Positions 11,791-20,865 are shown, counted from the first letter of the stretch. The stretch: DNA of 64,000 nucleotides from Pleurodeles waltl (GCF_031143425.1 NC_090451.1:660204575-660268574), one strand, 5' to 3'. Notes: generated from the letters alone by a model not told the origin. Program-made: numbers and translations.

Positions 11791-13579
11791 CCCTCATCAA
11801 GTGCCTGCACCCAGCCCCTGCACCAACACTCGTATAGGGGGCACAATTTCGGGATTTCTACACCAATGGTCCAGAATAACAACAGACAGATGGGTTTTGG
11901 ATATTATCAATCGGGGACATACTCTAGAATTCAACCAGTCTCCTCCTCAAGTACCACCAAGAGGCCCCCCGCCAGCCCATCTCAACGAGCTTATGGAACA
12001 GATTGCTATCTTAATGAGCAAGGGAGCAATAGAGATCGTACCAAGAAACCAGAGGGGAATAGGTTTTTACTCCCGTTTTTTCCTTATCAGGAAGAAAAAC
12101 GGAGACTGGAGGCCTATTCTCGATCTTCGATCGCTCAACAAATACCTCAAGAAGCAATCTTTTCGCATGATCTCTCTTCAAGACGTTCTGAGCCTCCTCA
12201 ACCGAGGGGATTTTATGACCTCACTAGATCTTCAGGACGCATATTTTCACATTCCAATTCACCCCAATCATCGGAAATTCTTGCGGTTCAGGGTCGCAGG
12301 CATTCACTACCAGTTCAGAGTGCTTCCGTTTGGCCTCAAGTCGGCTCCAAGAGTGTTCACCAAGGTTTTGGCGCCAGTGGCAGCCCACCTCAGACAATTA
12401 GGGGTACAGGTGTTCCCTTACCTAGACGACTGGCTAATAAAGGCACGTACAGCGTCGAAGGCTGCCAGAGACACGGAAACATGTCTCTCCCTTTTCGGAG
12501 CTTTGGGTTTGACGGTCAACTACCCCAAATCTCACACAGAGCCCACTCGGAACATCACGTTTCTAGGAGCCATCTTGGACACTTTACAAGCGAAAGCCTT
12601 TGCTTCACAGGACAGAAGACAGAGACTTCGAAACTTAGCAGCTCGGCTCAGCAAAAAAAGGTCCGTTTCAGTGCGGACTTACAAGTCTTTTCTAGGGATA
12701 CTATCGTCTTGCATTCCATTGATAAAGAACTGTTGCCTCCACATGAGGACTCTTCAGCATCAACTAGACAACCAATGGAAACAGACAGAAGGCTCTTTCG
12801 ACGAGCTAGTACAAATCACCCCTGCAGCGAAACAGGCTTTCAGGTGGTGGAAAGAAACTCCCCTGGTCTCAGACGGGCTGTCATTTCTGAAAGACAGGAC
12901 CATGCACATAGTAACAACGGACGCATCCCTGGAGGGATGGGGTGCTCATTTACAGGATCTTTCCGTGAGGGGAAAATGGTCTATGCAAGAATCAACTCTC
13001 CACATAAATGTATTAGAGCTCAGAGCGGTGTCTTTGGCACTCAAATCCTTCCTCATGAACATCAAAGACTCTTCAGTGTTGATAAGGACAGACAACACCA
13101 CGGTCATGCACTATATCAACAAGCAAGGAGGCACAAGATCTCGAGCATTATCCCTGGAGGCACAGAAGCTGTGGCATTGGGTGATTCAGCAGGGAATCAC
13201 CATCCGAGCAGAACATCTCCCAGGGATCACCAACATCTGGGCAGATGCCTTGAGCAGGAATCAAACCAGCTGCCACGAGTGGGAACTCAATCAATCGGTT
13301 CTCGACAATCTCTTTCGCCTTTGGGGCAAGCCCACCCTAGATCTATTCGCGACCAAGGACAACAAGAAATGCCGACACTTCGCAAGCTGGCGTCCACAGA
13401 AGGGTTCGAGAGGGAATGCGTTTTTGATCAGATGGTCAGGGATTTATGCATACGCTTTTCCCCCGCTTCCACTCATCCCGGATCTGCTGACAATGAGCCA
13501 GGGTCAGGTTCGTCATCCCAACCCGACAACTCTTCGGTTATCAGCCTGGCTCCTGAATTCGATGAATTTGATGGATTGA
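11474..13579 (+). CDS. DIRS reverse transcriptase / RNase H / methyltransferase-like polyprotein
   Basis: Copies the element RNA into DNA. The 11474 ATG opens the frame but overlaps the gag tail; the conserved part starts near 11830. RT motifs are present in order: DWRPILDLR, SLDLQDAYFHIPI with the first catalytic Asp, LPFGLKSAP, and the YLDD box at 12419-12430. RNase H follows with all four acidic positions: TTDAS, LELRA, RTDNT and WADALSR. The C-terminal DLFAT...C...W segment is typical of the adenine-methyltransferase-like domain of DIRS elements. That domain is cut short: the 13471-13543 interval is 72 bp here and about 197 bp in the older copy (17791-17988). RT and RNase H look intact; the methyltransferase does not. 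The C-terminus overlaps the recombinase frame. Confidence 0.9.
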   Translation: MMANFYLENMSTIHCSRSSQTLKQPGHLQRSSTKGTPFEEREGEVLFHTEEVFNNIDRTPLTKGNIAQLMASNNSISFASKHQLASHSKREESLLSDTRIRLESSDPHQVPAPSPCTNTRIGGTISGFLHQWSRITTDRWVLDIINRGHTLEFNQSPPQVPPRGPPPAHLNELMEQIAILMSKGAIEIVPRNQRGIGFYSRFFLIRKKNGDWRPILDLRSLNKYLKKQSFRMISLQDVLSLLNRGDFMTSLDLQDAYFHIPIHPNHRKFLRFRVAGIHYQFRVLPFGLKSAPRVFTKVLAPVAAHLRQLGVQVFPYLDDWLIKARTASKAARDTETCLSLFGALGLTVNYPKSHTEPTRNITFLGAILDTLQAKAFASQDRRQRLRNLAARLSKKRSVSVRTYKSFLGILSSCIPLIKNCCLHMRTLQHQLDNQWKQTEGSFDELVQITPAAKQAFRWWKETPLVSDGLSFLKDRTMHIVTTDASLEGWGAHLQDLSVRGKWSMQESTLHINVLELRAVSLALKSFLMNIKDSSVLIRTDNTTVMHYINKQGGTRSRALSLEAQKLWHWVIQQGITIRAEHLPGITNIWADALSRNQTSCHEWELNQSVLDNLFRLWGKPTLDLFATKDNKKCRHFASWRPQKGSRGNAFLIRWSGIYAYAFPPLPLIPDLLTMSQGQVRHPNPTTLRLSAWLLNSMNLMD

Positions 13580-14595
13580 ATATTCCTCCGGAGTGCAGAG
13601 AGATACTTGCCTGTGCCAGAGCCCAGTCTACGAATCGCACATACAAATTCAAGTGGAAGAGGTTTTGTTTGTGGTGCGCAGCTTCCAGCATACATCCTCT
13701 AACATCATCCCCTGAACAAATTTTGCCATACTTACTACATTTGGCTAAATCCGGTCTTTCGCATTCATCGATTATAGTGCATTTGGCTGCCATATCTCGT
13801 TACCGACGGACCTCTCAGTCACCTTCACTATGGTCCGCCAGAATCATAAAACAATTTCTTAAAGGTTTGTTCAGAAAATATCCACCAATTCATCGTCCTG
13901 CACCACGATGGCATCTGAACATTATGCTCTCCCAATTAATGAAACATCCGTTCGAGCCTATTCATAGAGTGGATTTGAAGTTCGTTTCTTTTAAAACGGC
14001 CCTTCTTTTAGCCTTGACATCGGCAAGGAGAGTCAGCGATATCCAGGCATTTACAATTTCTCCACCTTTCCTTCAATTCAAGCCAGAGGTGGTCATTTTG
14101 AGAACGAATCCAAGGTTTATACCTAAAGTTCCATCATCTTTTCACTTAAACGAACCAGTAGTTCTACGAACATTTTTTCCAAATCCTCAAACGGCAGCTG
14201 AACGATCTCTGCATTCGTTAGACATTAAACGCTGTTTAAAGTTCTATATAGAAAGAACAAGTGCTTTCCGTAAATCTGAGCAGTTGTTTATCAGCTTTGG
14301 AAAGGTCAATCGTGGTAGCGCAGTTACTAAGCAAACTATAGCGCGCTGGATTTCTGCTGCCATTCACTTGACCCACCAGTTGGCGGGAAAGCCATTATCA
14401 TCTAAGGTCCGGGCGCATTCCACTAGAGCGGTATCCACTTCCACAGCTCTGTTCGCTGGAATACCTCTGGACCAAATCTGCAAGGCAGCGACATGGACAC
14501 GTCCTCATACTTTCACCCAGCATTACTGCCTGGAAGCTACAGACAAAGTGGATGCTGCGGTAGGACAAGCAGTTTTGCGCAATTTGTTCACATAA
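13432..14595 (+). CDS. DIRS tyrosine recombinase
   Basis: Integrates the circular DNA copy by strand exchange through a 3'-phosphotyrosine. This defines DIRS elements and replaces a DDE integrase. From the 13432 ATG it is 387 codons. The N-terminal core-binding region includes 'RTYKFKWKRFCLWC' and 'LPYLLHLAKSGLSHSSI'. Catalytic signatures are the first Arg in SARRVSD (14020-14040), H-x-x-R in RAHSTRA (14408-14431), a later His in RPHTFTQHY, and the nucleophilic Tyr at 14524-14526. All expected residues are visible, so the enzyme may be active. The start is uncertain, because the same frame is open upstream to 11791, just after the gag stop. Confidence 0.9.
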   Translation: MVRDLCIRFSPASTHPGSADNEPGSGSSSQPDNSSVISLAPEFDEFDGLNIPPECREILACARAQSTNRTYKFKWKRFCLWCAASSIHPLTSSPEQILPYLLHLAKSGLSHSSIIVHLAAISRYRRTSQSPSLWSARIIKQFLKGLFRKYPPIHRPAPRWHLNIMLSQLMKHPFEPIHRVDLKFVSFKTALLLALTSARRVSDIQAFTISPPFLQFKPEVVILRTNPRFIPKVPSSFHLNEPVVLRTFFPNPQTAAERSLHSLDIKRCLKFYIERTSAFRKSEQLFISFGKVNRGSAVTKQTIARWISAAIHLTHQLAGKPLSSKVRAHSTRAVSTSTALFAGIPLDQICKAATWTRPHTFTQHYCLEATDKVDAAVGQAVLRNLFT

Positions 14596-14759
14596 GGTGA
14601 GCCTATAAACTTTACCCTCCGTCCTCTGTGTATTATTTCATATGTAATTTAGAGTATACGCTTCTTATATGCAGTTAGGAATACACATATTTTTTCTTGA
14701 CTACATGGAGGTATATGTATTTATATTCATGTCTAAATGTTTATGTGGATATGGATAGG

Positions 14760-14761
<2 letters not shown>

Positions 14762-14822
<61 letters not shown>

Positions 14823-14832
14823 TATATATATA
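14762..14832. repeat. (TA)n microsatellite
   Basis: An almost pure TA run of about 70 bp with one G interruption, in the spacer between the recombinase stop and the internal complementary region. The older copy has no such run in its corresponding spacer (19042-19280), so it arose or expanded in this lineage. Confidence 0.95.
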
Positions 14833-14979
14833 ATGGATGGTTACTACATGTACTTTGTAATGATTAGCTCTTAATTTGCAGGTTTAATTGCTTATATACA
14901 TTCAGTCAACATGCATTATGTTTATGCATTCTGTTGGTACTACAAGAAAATAATAACTTATCCTTACTGCTGGCTATTC

Positions 14980-15090
14980 TGATTCAAGCATGTGAATCTA
15001 TGAAAGATACCCTAATACTGGAGAAGAAAATAAGTTACTTACCTGTAACTGTAGTTCTCCAGTATTGGTATCTTTCATAGATTCACATGC
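14980..15090. repeat. internal complementary region (ICR) of nested DIRS
   Basis: 14980-15025 is the exact reverse complement of the left terminus (8890-8935). About 15024-15090 is the reverse complement of the right terminus (15386-15451), with one visible mismatch. The two halves share only 'aa'. In DIRS elements this region templates joining of the two unequal ends into a circle. The left-type half keeps 'gataccctaatac' and the right-type half 'attggtatc', matching the two ends' small difference. Confidence 0.95.
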
Positions 15091-15156
15091 GACCCACCCT
15101 CCTCCCCAGAGAGGCTCACCTTCTGGGATTTTTTCCTGTGTACACTAGTGCGGAGA

Positions 15157-15451
15157 AATCTGACAGACTGAGCCTCTGTGCTGAGGGTTCTAAGAGGGTG
15201 GTCACGCCTGATTGGTTGAAGTTTGGGCTCTTTCTAAAGAGGCTGATAGTTCTACAATTGAATATGTTTTTTCCTATTGACTTCAATGAAAAAAAAAAAA
15301 AAAAAAGGAAAGAAAAGTTTTTTCTCTATTTATTGCTTTCTATGTACCGTGGGACTCCCACTTCGACGACGGGGAATGATTCAAGCATGTGAACCTATGA
15401 AAGATACCAATACTGGAGAACTACAGTTACAGGTAAGTAACTTATTTTCTT
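15157..15451 (-). repeat. right inverted terminal repeat of nested DIRS
   Basis: Reverse complement of 8890-9165 plus an extra ~30 bp at the outer end (from 'ctacagttacaggtaagtaa' to 'cttattttctt'). The longer right terminus is normal for DIRS. The extra part contains a perfect vertebrate splice-donor consensus, CAG/GTAAGT, at 15430-15438. The boundary at 15451 is set by the match to the ICR and by resumption of the older gag. Confidence 0.92.
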
Positions 15452-16115
15452 ATCCTACTCTGCTCCTCCAGACAAGAAAGGTCACAGGCTAGATAATATT
15501 GGTAAAAGGTTTTTAGCCATAACAGGGATCTCCATCAGGGTCTCCAGTGCTCTAGTCATCCTTGTTAGATATGACCACCAGATGTGGTCTGATTTGTCAT
15601 CATTCTTAGAATATCTTTCACAAAACAAAAAAGAAAGAGGCTCAAGACATACTAATGGAGGGTGAGAAGACCTCGTCTAAATTATCAATGTCGCCATGGA
15701 CATCTCCAACACAGCTTTCATACAGCTAGCAGGAGCAGCAGTTTTTTGGCACCAGGGATAGCTGAAAGCAACACCTTTCCGTCCTGAAGTTCAGTCTAAG
15801 ATCCTAGACATGCCCTTCAATGGAGAGAACTTATTTGGCAAACAGGGAGATGAAGCCTTACAGTCCAAGGAAAATACAGAGACGGCCTGTTCTCTGGGCA
15901 CTCTGCAACAAAGAAGATTTCAGTCATTTCAGGACAGAGGTAGAGGCACTCTTTGCCACAGACGAGGTATCAACCTTATCTGCAGTAGGGGTTTCATGCT
16001 TCTTACTCATCCCAGCAGCCATACAGACCATCAGCATCAGCAACTTATGCCATTCAACAGGTGCATAGACATCCACCGACTGGAGGAAAGGCCCAGGATG
16101 GTTCCAGAAGGCAAT
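15452..16115 (+). pseudogene. DIRS gag pseudogene, 3' part
   Basis: Continuation of the gag interrupted at 8889. It opens with 'tgctcctccagacaagaaag', which aligns with 11115-11140 in the younger gag. 'accaccagatgtggtctga' and 'atcctagacatgccct' follow, matching 11230-11250 and 11455-11472. Frameshifts and stops are scattered through it. The Arg/Gly-rich tail survives in fragments near 15935-16000. Confidence 0.85.
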
Positions 16116-16119
16116 GGTG

Positions 16120-18005
16120 TGATGTAGGTCCTTGTCCTCTCACTCCCACTACAATCTGGCTACTCTTTGTCCAAATTCTTCGATCAGTGGAATAGAATCT
16201 CCGACGACAAATGGGTGTTAGACTTAGTCCAACATGGTCACACCCTGGAATTGTTTGAAAGCCTTCCAATTTCCCTCCGTGCAAATCCTCCCATCGCCAT
16301 CTTTCGACACTAAAGGAGGAGATTTGATTGCTTCTCACCAAGAATGCGACGGAGGACGTTCTGTCAAACCAACGTAATGTGGGATTTTATTCCAACTTCT
16401 TCCTCATCTAAAAGAATTTAGGAAAATGGAGGCAGGTCATGCATCTCAGGCTATTGAATAAATTTATCAAGAAGCAGTCTTTCCAAATGTTATCACTGCA
16501 GAAGATCCTACAGCTTATGGAAACAGGGGACTATATGACTTCCCTGGTCTGCCGGACGCATACTTCCACATCCCTATCCATCCAAAAGCACAATGTTTCT
16601 GGGGTTTGACAAGTCAGGGTGCCATTACCAGTTCAAAGTGCTTCCCTTTAGCCTAAAATCAGCTTCCAGGGTATTTATGAAGTGATGGCGCCAGTGGCAG
16701 ACTCTCTCAAATGTTCAGGTCACCAGGTGTTCCCATACCTGGATGACTGGTTAATAAAAGGCCCCAAGCTTCAGAAAGCAAAGCAGTTGACTCAGGCTTG
16801 CATTCAGCTCTTTCAATCTCTGGGTCTCAAGCTGAACAAAGAAAAATCCTCTCAATCCATCCAGATCAGCAGTGTTCTTAGGAGCAGTTCCGGAGACAAC
16901 AGTGTACAAGGCTTTTCCCACTCAAAAACGGATTCTTCGTCTAAAAGCAGCAACGTAGGTGCTCTCAGTAGGAAGGTGCTCTTCTGTCAGGAAGTACACG
17001 TCCATGTTTGAGATGATGTGATCCTGCATCCCATTAATCCCGAACTGTTGTCTCCGCATGCACCCTCTGCAGGACCAGCTAGATGCTCAATGGATCCAGG
17101 CTCAAGGTTCCTTCAAGGACACCATTGTCATTACACTGAAAATGAAGGCTGCAATGTCCTGGTGGACATGCACATATAACCTTCCACAAGGACTTTTGCT
17201 CCTTATTATTACACCACAGGGTATAATGATGACAGATGACGCCCTAGACAGGAGGGGTGCTCATCTACAGAAGCTGGTGGTGCATGGAAAATGGTCCAGT
17301 CAAAATGCTCAGTTGCACATTAACCTTCTTAAACGCAAAGAGGTGTTCCTGGGACTTCAGGCATTTCTCCCCAGAATTCGCAATTAAGTGATTTTATTTG
17401 AACAGACAACACTACTACAGTGTTTTATCTCACAAAGCAAGGGGGAGTGGGAAAACACAGTCACAAGTGCTATTGGCACAAGCACAATTAATTTGGAAAT
17501 GGCTGTTGGCCAACATTTCTCTGAAAATAGAGCACGTTCTGGAAGCACAGAATGTTTGGGCGTATTCGCTCAGCAGAACCAACAGCCTATGTCACAAGTG
17601 GGACCTAAATCACAAACTGCATCAAGTTTTTCACCGCTGGAGTTCTTCGAACCTGGATCTTTTTGCCACTCATTGCAACAAAAAGTGCAGCATGTACGCC
17701 TGCAAATATACTCAACGGGACACGTGGGGAAACGCTTTCCACTTTGCATAGGTAGGCATGTTTGCCTATGCGTTCTCTCCATTTCCACTCACTCCCAGGG
17801 TCATTCGCAAGATGAAGTGTGAGCCTTGCCATCTAATCCTCATAGCCCTCCATGGGCCAAGGCAGTATTAGGTCACATAGCTACTTTGCCTATCAAAGTC
17901 CTCAGATACAATTCCAACCTCTACAGAATCCGTTGTCAATAAATGAGGGCAAGGTGATCATCCACAAATTCGCACTCTCAGTTCGTCAGCCTGGCTCCTC
18001 ACAAC
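16120..18005 (+). pseudogene. DIRS RT/RNase H/methyltransferase pseudogene
   Basis: A decayed relative of 11830-13579. A conserved piece near 16180-16250 encodes the 'KWVLDLVQHGHTLE' region. The YLDDWLIK box is intact at about 16736-16757, but frameshifts break the protein on both sides. RNase H remnants (MTDDA, WAYSLSR) lie at 17230-17580, and the methyltransferase segment LDLFATHCNKKC at about 17655. Unlike the younger copy it still has the segment 17791-17988 (RVIRKM..., then LILIA..GPRQ), typical of this domain in DIRS elements. It is non-functional. Confidence 0.88.
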
Positions 18006-19041
18006 ATTGAAATTAATGCCCTACATCTCCCTGAGGGATACTTGTCCATTTTGCAAAAGGCTTGGGCTGCATCAACAAACAAATGATACTCCACTAAGTG
18101 GAGAAGATTTTGTTTATGCTATTCTTCTCAATCTAATCATCCCATCTCCTCTACATCGGAGTAGATCCTCCGGTATCTGTTGCTTCTTGCAAAATCAGGT
18201 CTCACTCATTTCTCTATTAACGTCCATCTAGCAGCCTCTCCCAAATTCACAAGACAATCTGAGCAGTTATCACCATGGTCCAATCACCTGTTCAGGGAAT
18301 TAATGAAGGTCGTTTTTAGGGCCCACCCTCCAATTAGGCCTCTGTCGGTGCAGTGGCAGCTTAACACAGTCTTGTCTCAGCTTATCATATTCTCTTTTGA
18401 ACCAATTCACAAGGCGGACCGAAATTCTCTCTTAGAAAGTGGCATTTCTGTAACTATCATATCCTCAAGAATAAGTGAGATCCATGCATTTACAATCCAA
18501 GAACCTTATCAACAGTTTCATTCAGATAAAGTCATACTTTGCACCAACCTGAAGTTTATACCAAAAGTGCCTTCTTATTTTCACTTAAACCAGTTATTCT
18601 GCCAACTTGTTTTCCTAACCCATCCTCTCCTGTGGAGAGAGCCTTGCCCTCTCTGGACATTCGTTGTTGCCTAATATTCTATCTGGGTAAAACAAAAACT
18701 TTCAGAAAGTCCAAACAGCTTTTGGTTTCTTACCATACCACCAAGAAAAGGACAGGCCGTGACACAGGCAAGCATTGCTCGCTGGGTGTCGGTGATCATC
18801 GATTTTTGCCACAAAAAGGGGGGGGGGGGGGGGGGAGACCACCATCTATAAAGCTAAAAGCACATTCTACTCAAAAGGTCCCGACTTCTTCAGCCTTGTT
18901 TGCAGGTGTATCCTTGCCTGGTATCTGCAGGGCAGCAACATCGGCTAATGCCCACATGTTCATGAAGCACTACTGCCTGGATGCATGGAGAAAGGCAGAT
19001 GTGGAGGTGGACAAGCTGTTCTTCGATGTCTCTTTTCATAA
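18006..19041 (+). pseudogene. DIRS tyrosine recombinase pseudogene
   Basis: Aligns with 13560-14595. The catalytic Arg region is partly kept (SSRISEIHAF near 18470) and the Tyr region survives (MKHYCLDA near 18970). The second catalytic motif reads H-S-T-Q, so its Arg is lost. At least one frameshift separates the halves near 18540-18680, and an 18-G run (18818-18835) lies in the middle. It cannot be active. Confidence 0.88.
18818..18835 (+). repeat. G18 homopolymer
   Basis: Eighteen consecutive G preceded by AAAAA, inside the decayed recombinase. It has no counterpart at the matching place in the younger copy (about 14370-14400). It could form a G-quadruplex, and its length call may be unreliable. 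Confidence 0.9.
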
Positions 19042-19279
19042 GGGATGCAAAATTGGATTTGCTCATTTTTCTAGTATGTCATCAAATTGCATTTTTCTCT
19101 GATTCCTTCTCAGTTTCTTAATTGTTGCCATTTATATTGAGCTGATCAGGTAACCGTTCCTCATATCAAAGTGTAGTATTTCATTCCATGCTTTAAAAAT
19201 AATTGTTTATGTCAAGTGATTATGGTGGGTTAATTCGCCTTACCCACCTTCACTTTTCCTTTCGTACTGCTTGATAGTT

Positions 19280-19388
19280 TGATTCAAGTATATGAATCTA
19301 TGAAAGATACAATACTGGAGAAAAAAACAAGTTACTTACCTGTACACTGTAGTTCTCCAGTATTGTTATCTTTCATAGATCCAGATGC
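19280..19388. repeat. ICR of older DIRS
   Basis: Reads 'gattcaagtatatgaatcta', then 'aatactggag', then 'gttacttacctgtacactgt', then 'agttctccagtattgttatc'. The order and spacing match the ICR at 14980-15090. It identifies this element as a once complete DIRS and fixes the relation of its two ends. Confidence 0.88.
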
Positions 19389-19489
19389 CACCATTCATCC
19401 TCTCTATTAAGGCTCACCATTTTATATATCTTTTATTCTCTATTTTATACACTTGTGCTCAAAATATGAGGTGTGGTTGCTCTGCAGGG

Positions 19490-19727
19490 GATGGGTGCTT
19501 CAGAGTCTCTGCTCTGATTGGTTGAAGTTTGGATGCATTAAAACAATGTCAATTGGTTACCAATATCTATTGTTTTCTATGAGGTTTTCATTTTAATGCT
19601 TCAACACTGCTTATATTACTATTACCGTCGGACTCCCACTATGACGACAGGGAAGATTCAAGCATGTGAATCAATGACAGATAACAATACTGGAGAACCA
19701 CAGTGTGCAGGTAAATAAATTATTCTT
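19490..19727 (-). repeat. right inverted terminal repeat of older DIRS
   Basis: Contains 'gattggttgaagtttggatg' (about 19518), 'cggactcccactatgacgac' and 'gattcaagcatgtgaatc', the decayed inverse of 6784-7020. It ends in 'tgcaggtaaataaattattcttt'. The splice-donor-like motif is weakened to CAG/GTAAAT. Confidence 0.82.
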
Positions 19728-20290
19728 TATACTAATGCCACACTTGGTGCCACTAAATCATCTTCAAATAGTAAAACCAGATTAGAATCTGTTAAATATA
19801 TGTAGTGGTAGAAAATGTCACAAACCAAATGTGCTATAGACCTGTTGCCCTCTTTGCCTCTAGCCCTGCATGCTCCCATGGCCACCTACTCCATGATCCT
19901 ACCCTCCTTATCACTAGACCTCACCATTACCACCAGATCAACTCATTGCGAGCAGACTCCTCGCCTTTCTGCTTCAGAAGGTGCCCTTAATGAAGAATGA
20001 AGTCAAAGTCCTTTCCCATCGCTCTCTCTCAGTAATTCTATTATCTCGGATCATTAGCTGGGCTGAAACAGAGTCACTGTCAGAGCTTTGCAAATGACAC
20101 CCAGATTACTGGCATTAAGAATGAACTGGAGGGTGAAAAGCACAGAAAGGGTCAAGTTCAGGAAACCCTTGCTTCCGACTACAGTGGTCCGGAAACGCTC
20201 TTCCTGGCTTTTGCCCACTGTAAGCTTTAATTTCGTAGTAAAGTGACTTTAAAAATAAACACTTGTTTTATATAGTGCTTTATACTGACT
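19728..20290. other. flank of older DIRS; possible continuation of C-rich minisatellite
   Basis: 19840-19995 has C/A-rich text such as 'ccctccttatcactagacct' that resembles the degenerate array at 5570-6783. The rest shows no recognisable feature. Confidence 0.35.
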
Positions 20291-20369
20291 TCTGTTGGTA
20301 AGTGATGTAAATATCAGGCGTTGCTCAAACCCTATTTAATAGCGGATGATTCATCATCCTGAGGGTTGA

Positions 20370-20455
20370 GTCAAGTTTATCAGGATGGAACTCGTGACCT
20401 TGAGATAACAGCAGCGTGTCTAACTCACTGCCCTTCCGCTTGCTATAGGGTTTGT
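20370..20455 (-). mobile_element. CORE/MIR-like SINE fragment
   Basis: 'ggatggaactcgtgaccttgagataacagc' followed by 'gtgtctaactcactgccctt' fits the reverse complement of a tRNA-derived SINE head, with the B-box region at 20383-20398 and the A-box side at 20420-20445. It is short and diverged. Confidence 0.45.
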
Positions 20456-20556
20456 TTAATGCTTGACATTTGGTATTACTGGCACTGCCCTTGCTAGCTC
20501 TGGTTGTAGAGGTAATGAATCTAATTCAATGAATATAGACTCCTGTAAAAGACTAA

Positions 20557-20716
20557 GGGCCTGATTTAAATCTTGGCAGATGTAACAAACGTGACTAATA
20601 TCCCGCCCGCCGTATTATGATCTCCATAGGATATAATGGGATCTTAATACGGTGGACGTGACAACCATCAGGTTTGTGATGGCGTATTCCCTTCCACCAA
20701 GATCTAAATCATGCCC
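20557..20716. mobile_element. Harbinger-like MITE, copy A
   Basis: Ends are 'gggcctgatttaaatcttgg' and 'ccaagatctaaatcatgccc', imperfect inverted repeats of about 20 bp. The left flank is TAA. The size of about 160 bp, GGG terminus and 3-bp TWA-type flank suggest a PIF/Harbinger-type MITE. It has no coding capacity. Confidence 0.65.
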
Positions 20717-20719
20717 ATA

Positions 20720-20865
20720 GGGCCTGTTTTACAGTTAGCAGAGGGGGTTACTCCCATCCGCAGTATTACAATTCCATTATAGCCCATGGAACTTGTAATA
20801 CAAGGGACGGGATATCTGTCATGTTTGTTACGGAGTAACCCCTCCACCACCTCTAAATCAGGCCC
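20720..20865. mobile_element. Harbinger-like MITE, copy B
   Basis: Begins 'gggcctgttttacagttagc' and ends 'cacctctaaatcaggccc', followed by TAA at 20866-20868. It is separated from copy A by only three bases (ata). The inner arms extend further, with 'gggggttac' against 'gtaacccc'. Copies A and B are diverged from one another, so the pair is not a recent simple duplication. Confidence 0.65.

Larger units (their letters stand above)
8890..15451 (+). mobile_element. nested, younger DIRS-type retrotransposon, near full length
   Basis: A 6.56-kb element with DIRS architecture: left inverted repeat 8890-9165, gag, RT/RNase H/methyltransferase, tyrosine recombinase, internal complementary region 14980-15090, right inverted repeat 15157-15451. 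Integration of this class goes through a circular DNA and a tyrosine recombinase and leaves no target duplication. Here the flanking gag of the older element reads straight through, with at most 2 bp (TT) shared at the ends. The inverted repeats appear identical over about 130 bp (9030-9160 against 15160-15288), so the insertion is recent. Gag frame disruption and a shortened methyltransferase region suggest dependence on other copies. Confidence 0.95.
6784..19727 (+). mobile_element. older, degenerate DIRS-type retrotransposon (host of a nested copy)
   Basis: An old tyrosine-recombinase retrotransposon in two halves, 6784-8889 and 15452-19727, separated by a younger relative. In order it has a decayed left inverted terminal repeat, gag, RT/RNase H/methyltransferase, tyrosine recombinase, internal complementary region and right terminal repeat. 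Each segment aligns by eye with the nested copy. It carries many stops and frameshifts and has lost CpGs: the terminal 'ccccgtcgtcgaag' of the younger copy reads 'ccccgttgatatgg' here. It cannot be functional. Its value is as an outgroup for judging what the younger copy has lost. Confidence 0.9.

Noticed and set aside
11866..13431. N-terminal 520 codons of the 909-codon frame as a separate protein
   Set aside because: They overlap the RT/RNase H coding sequence out of phase and show no known motif. Kept only as a finding about frame openness.
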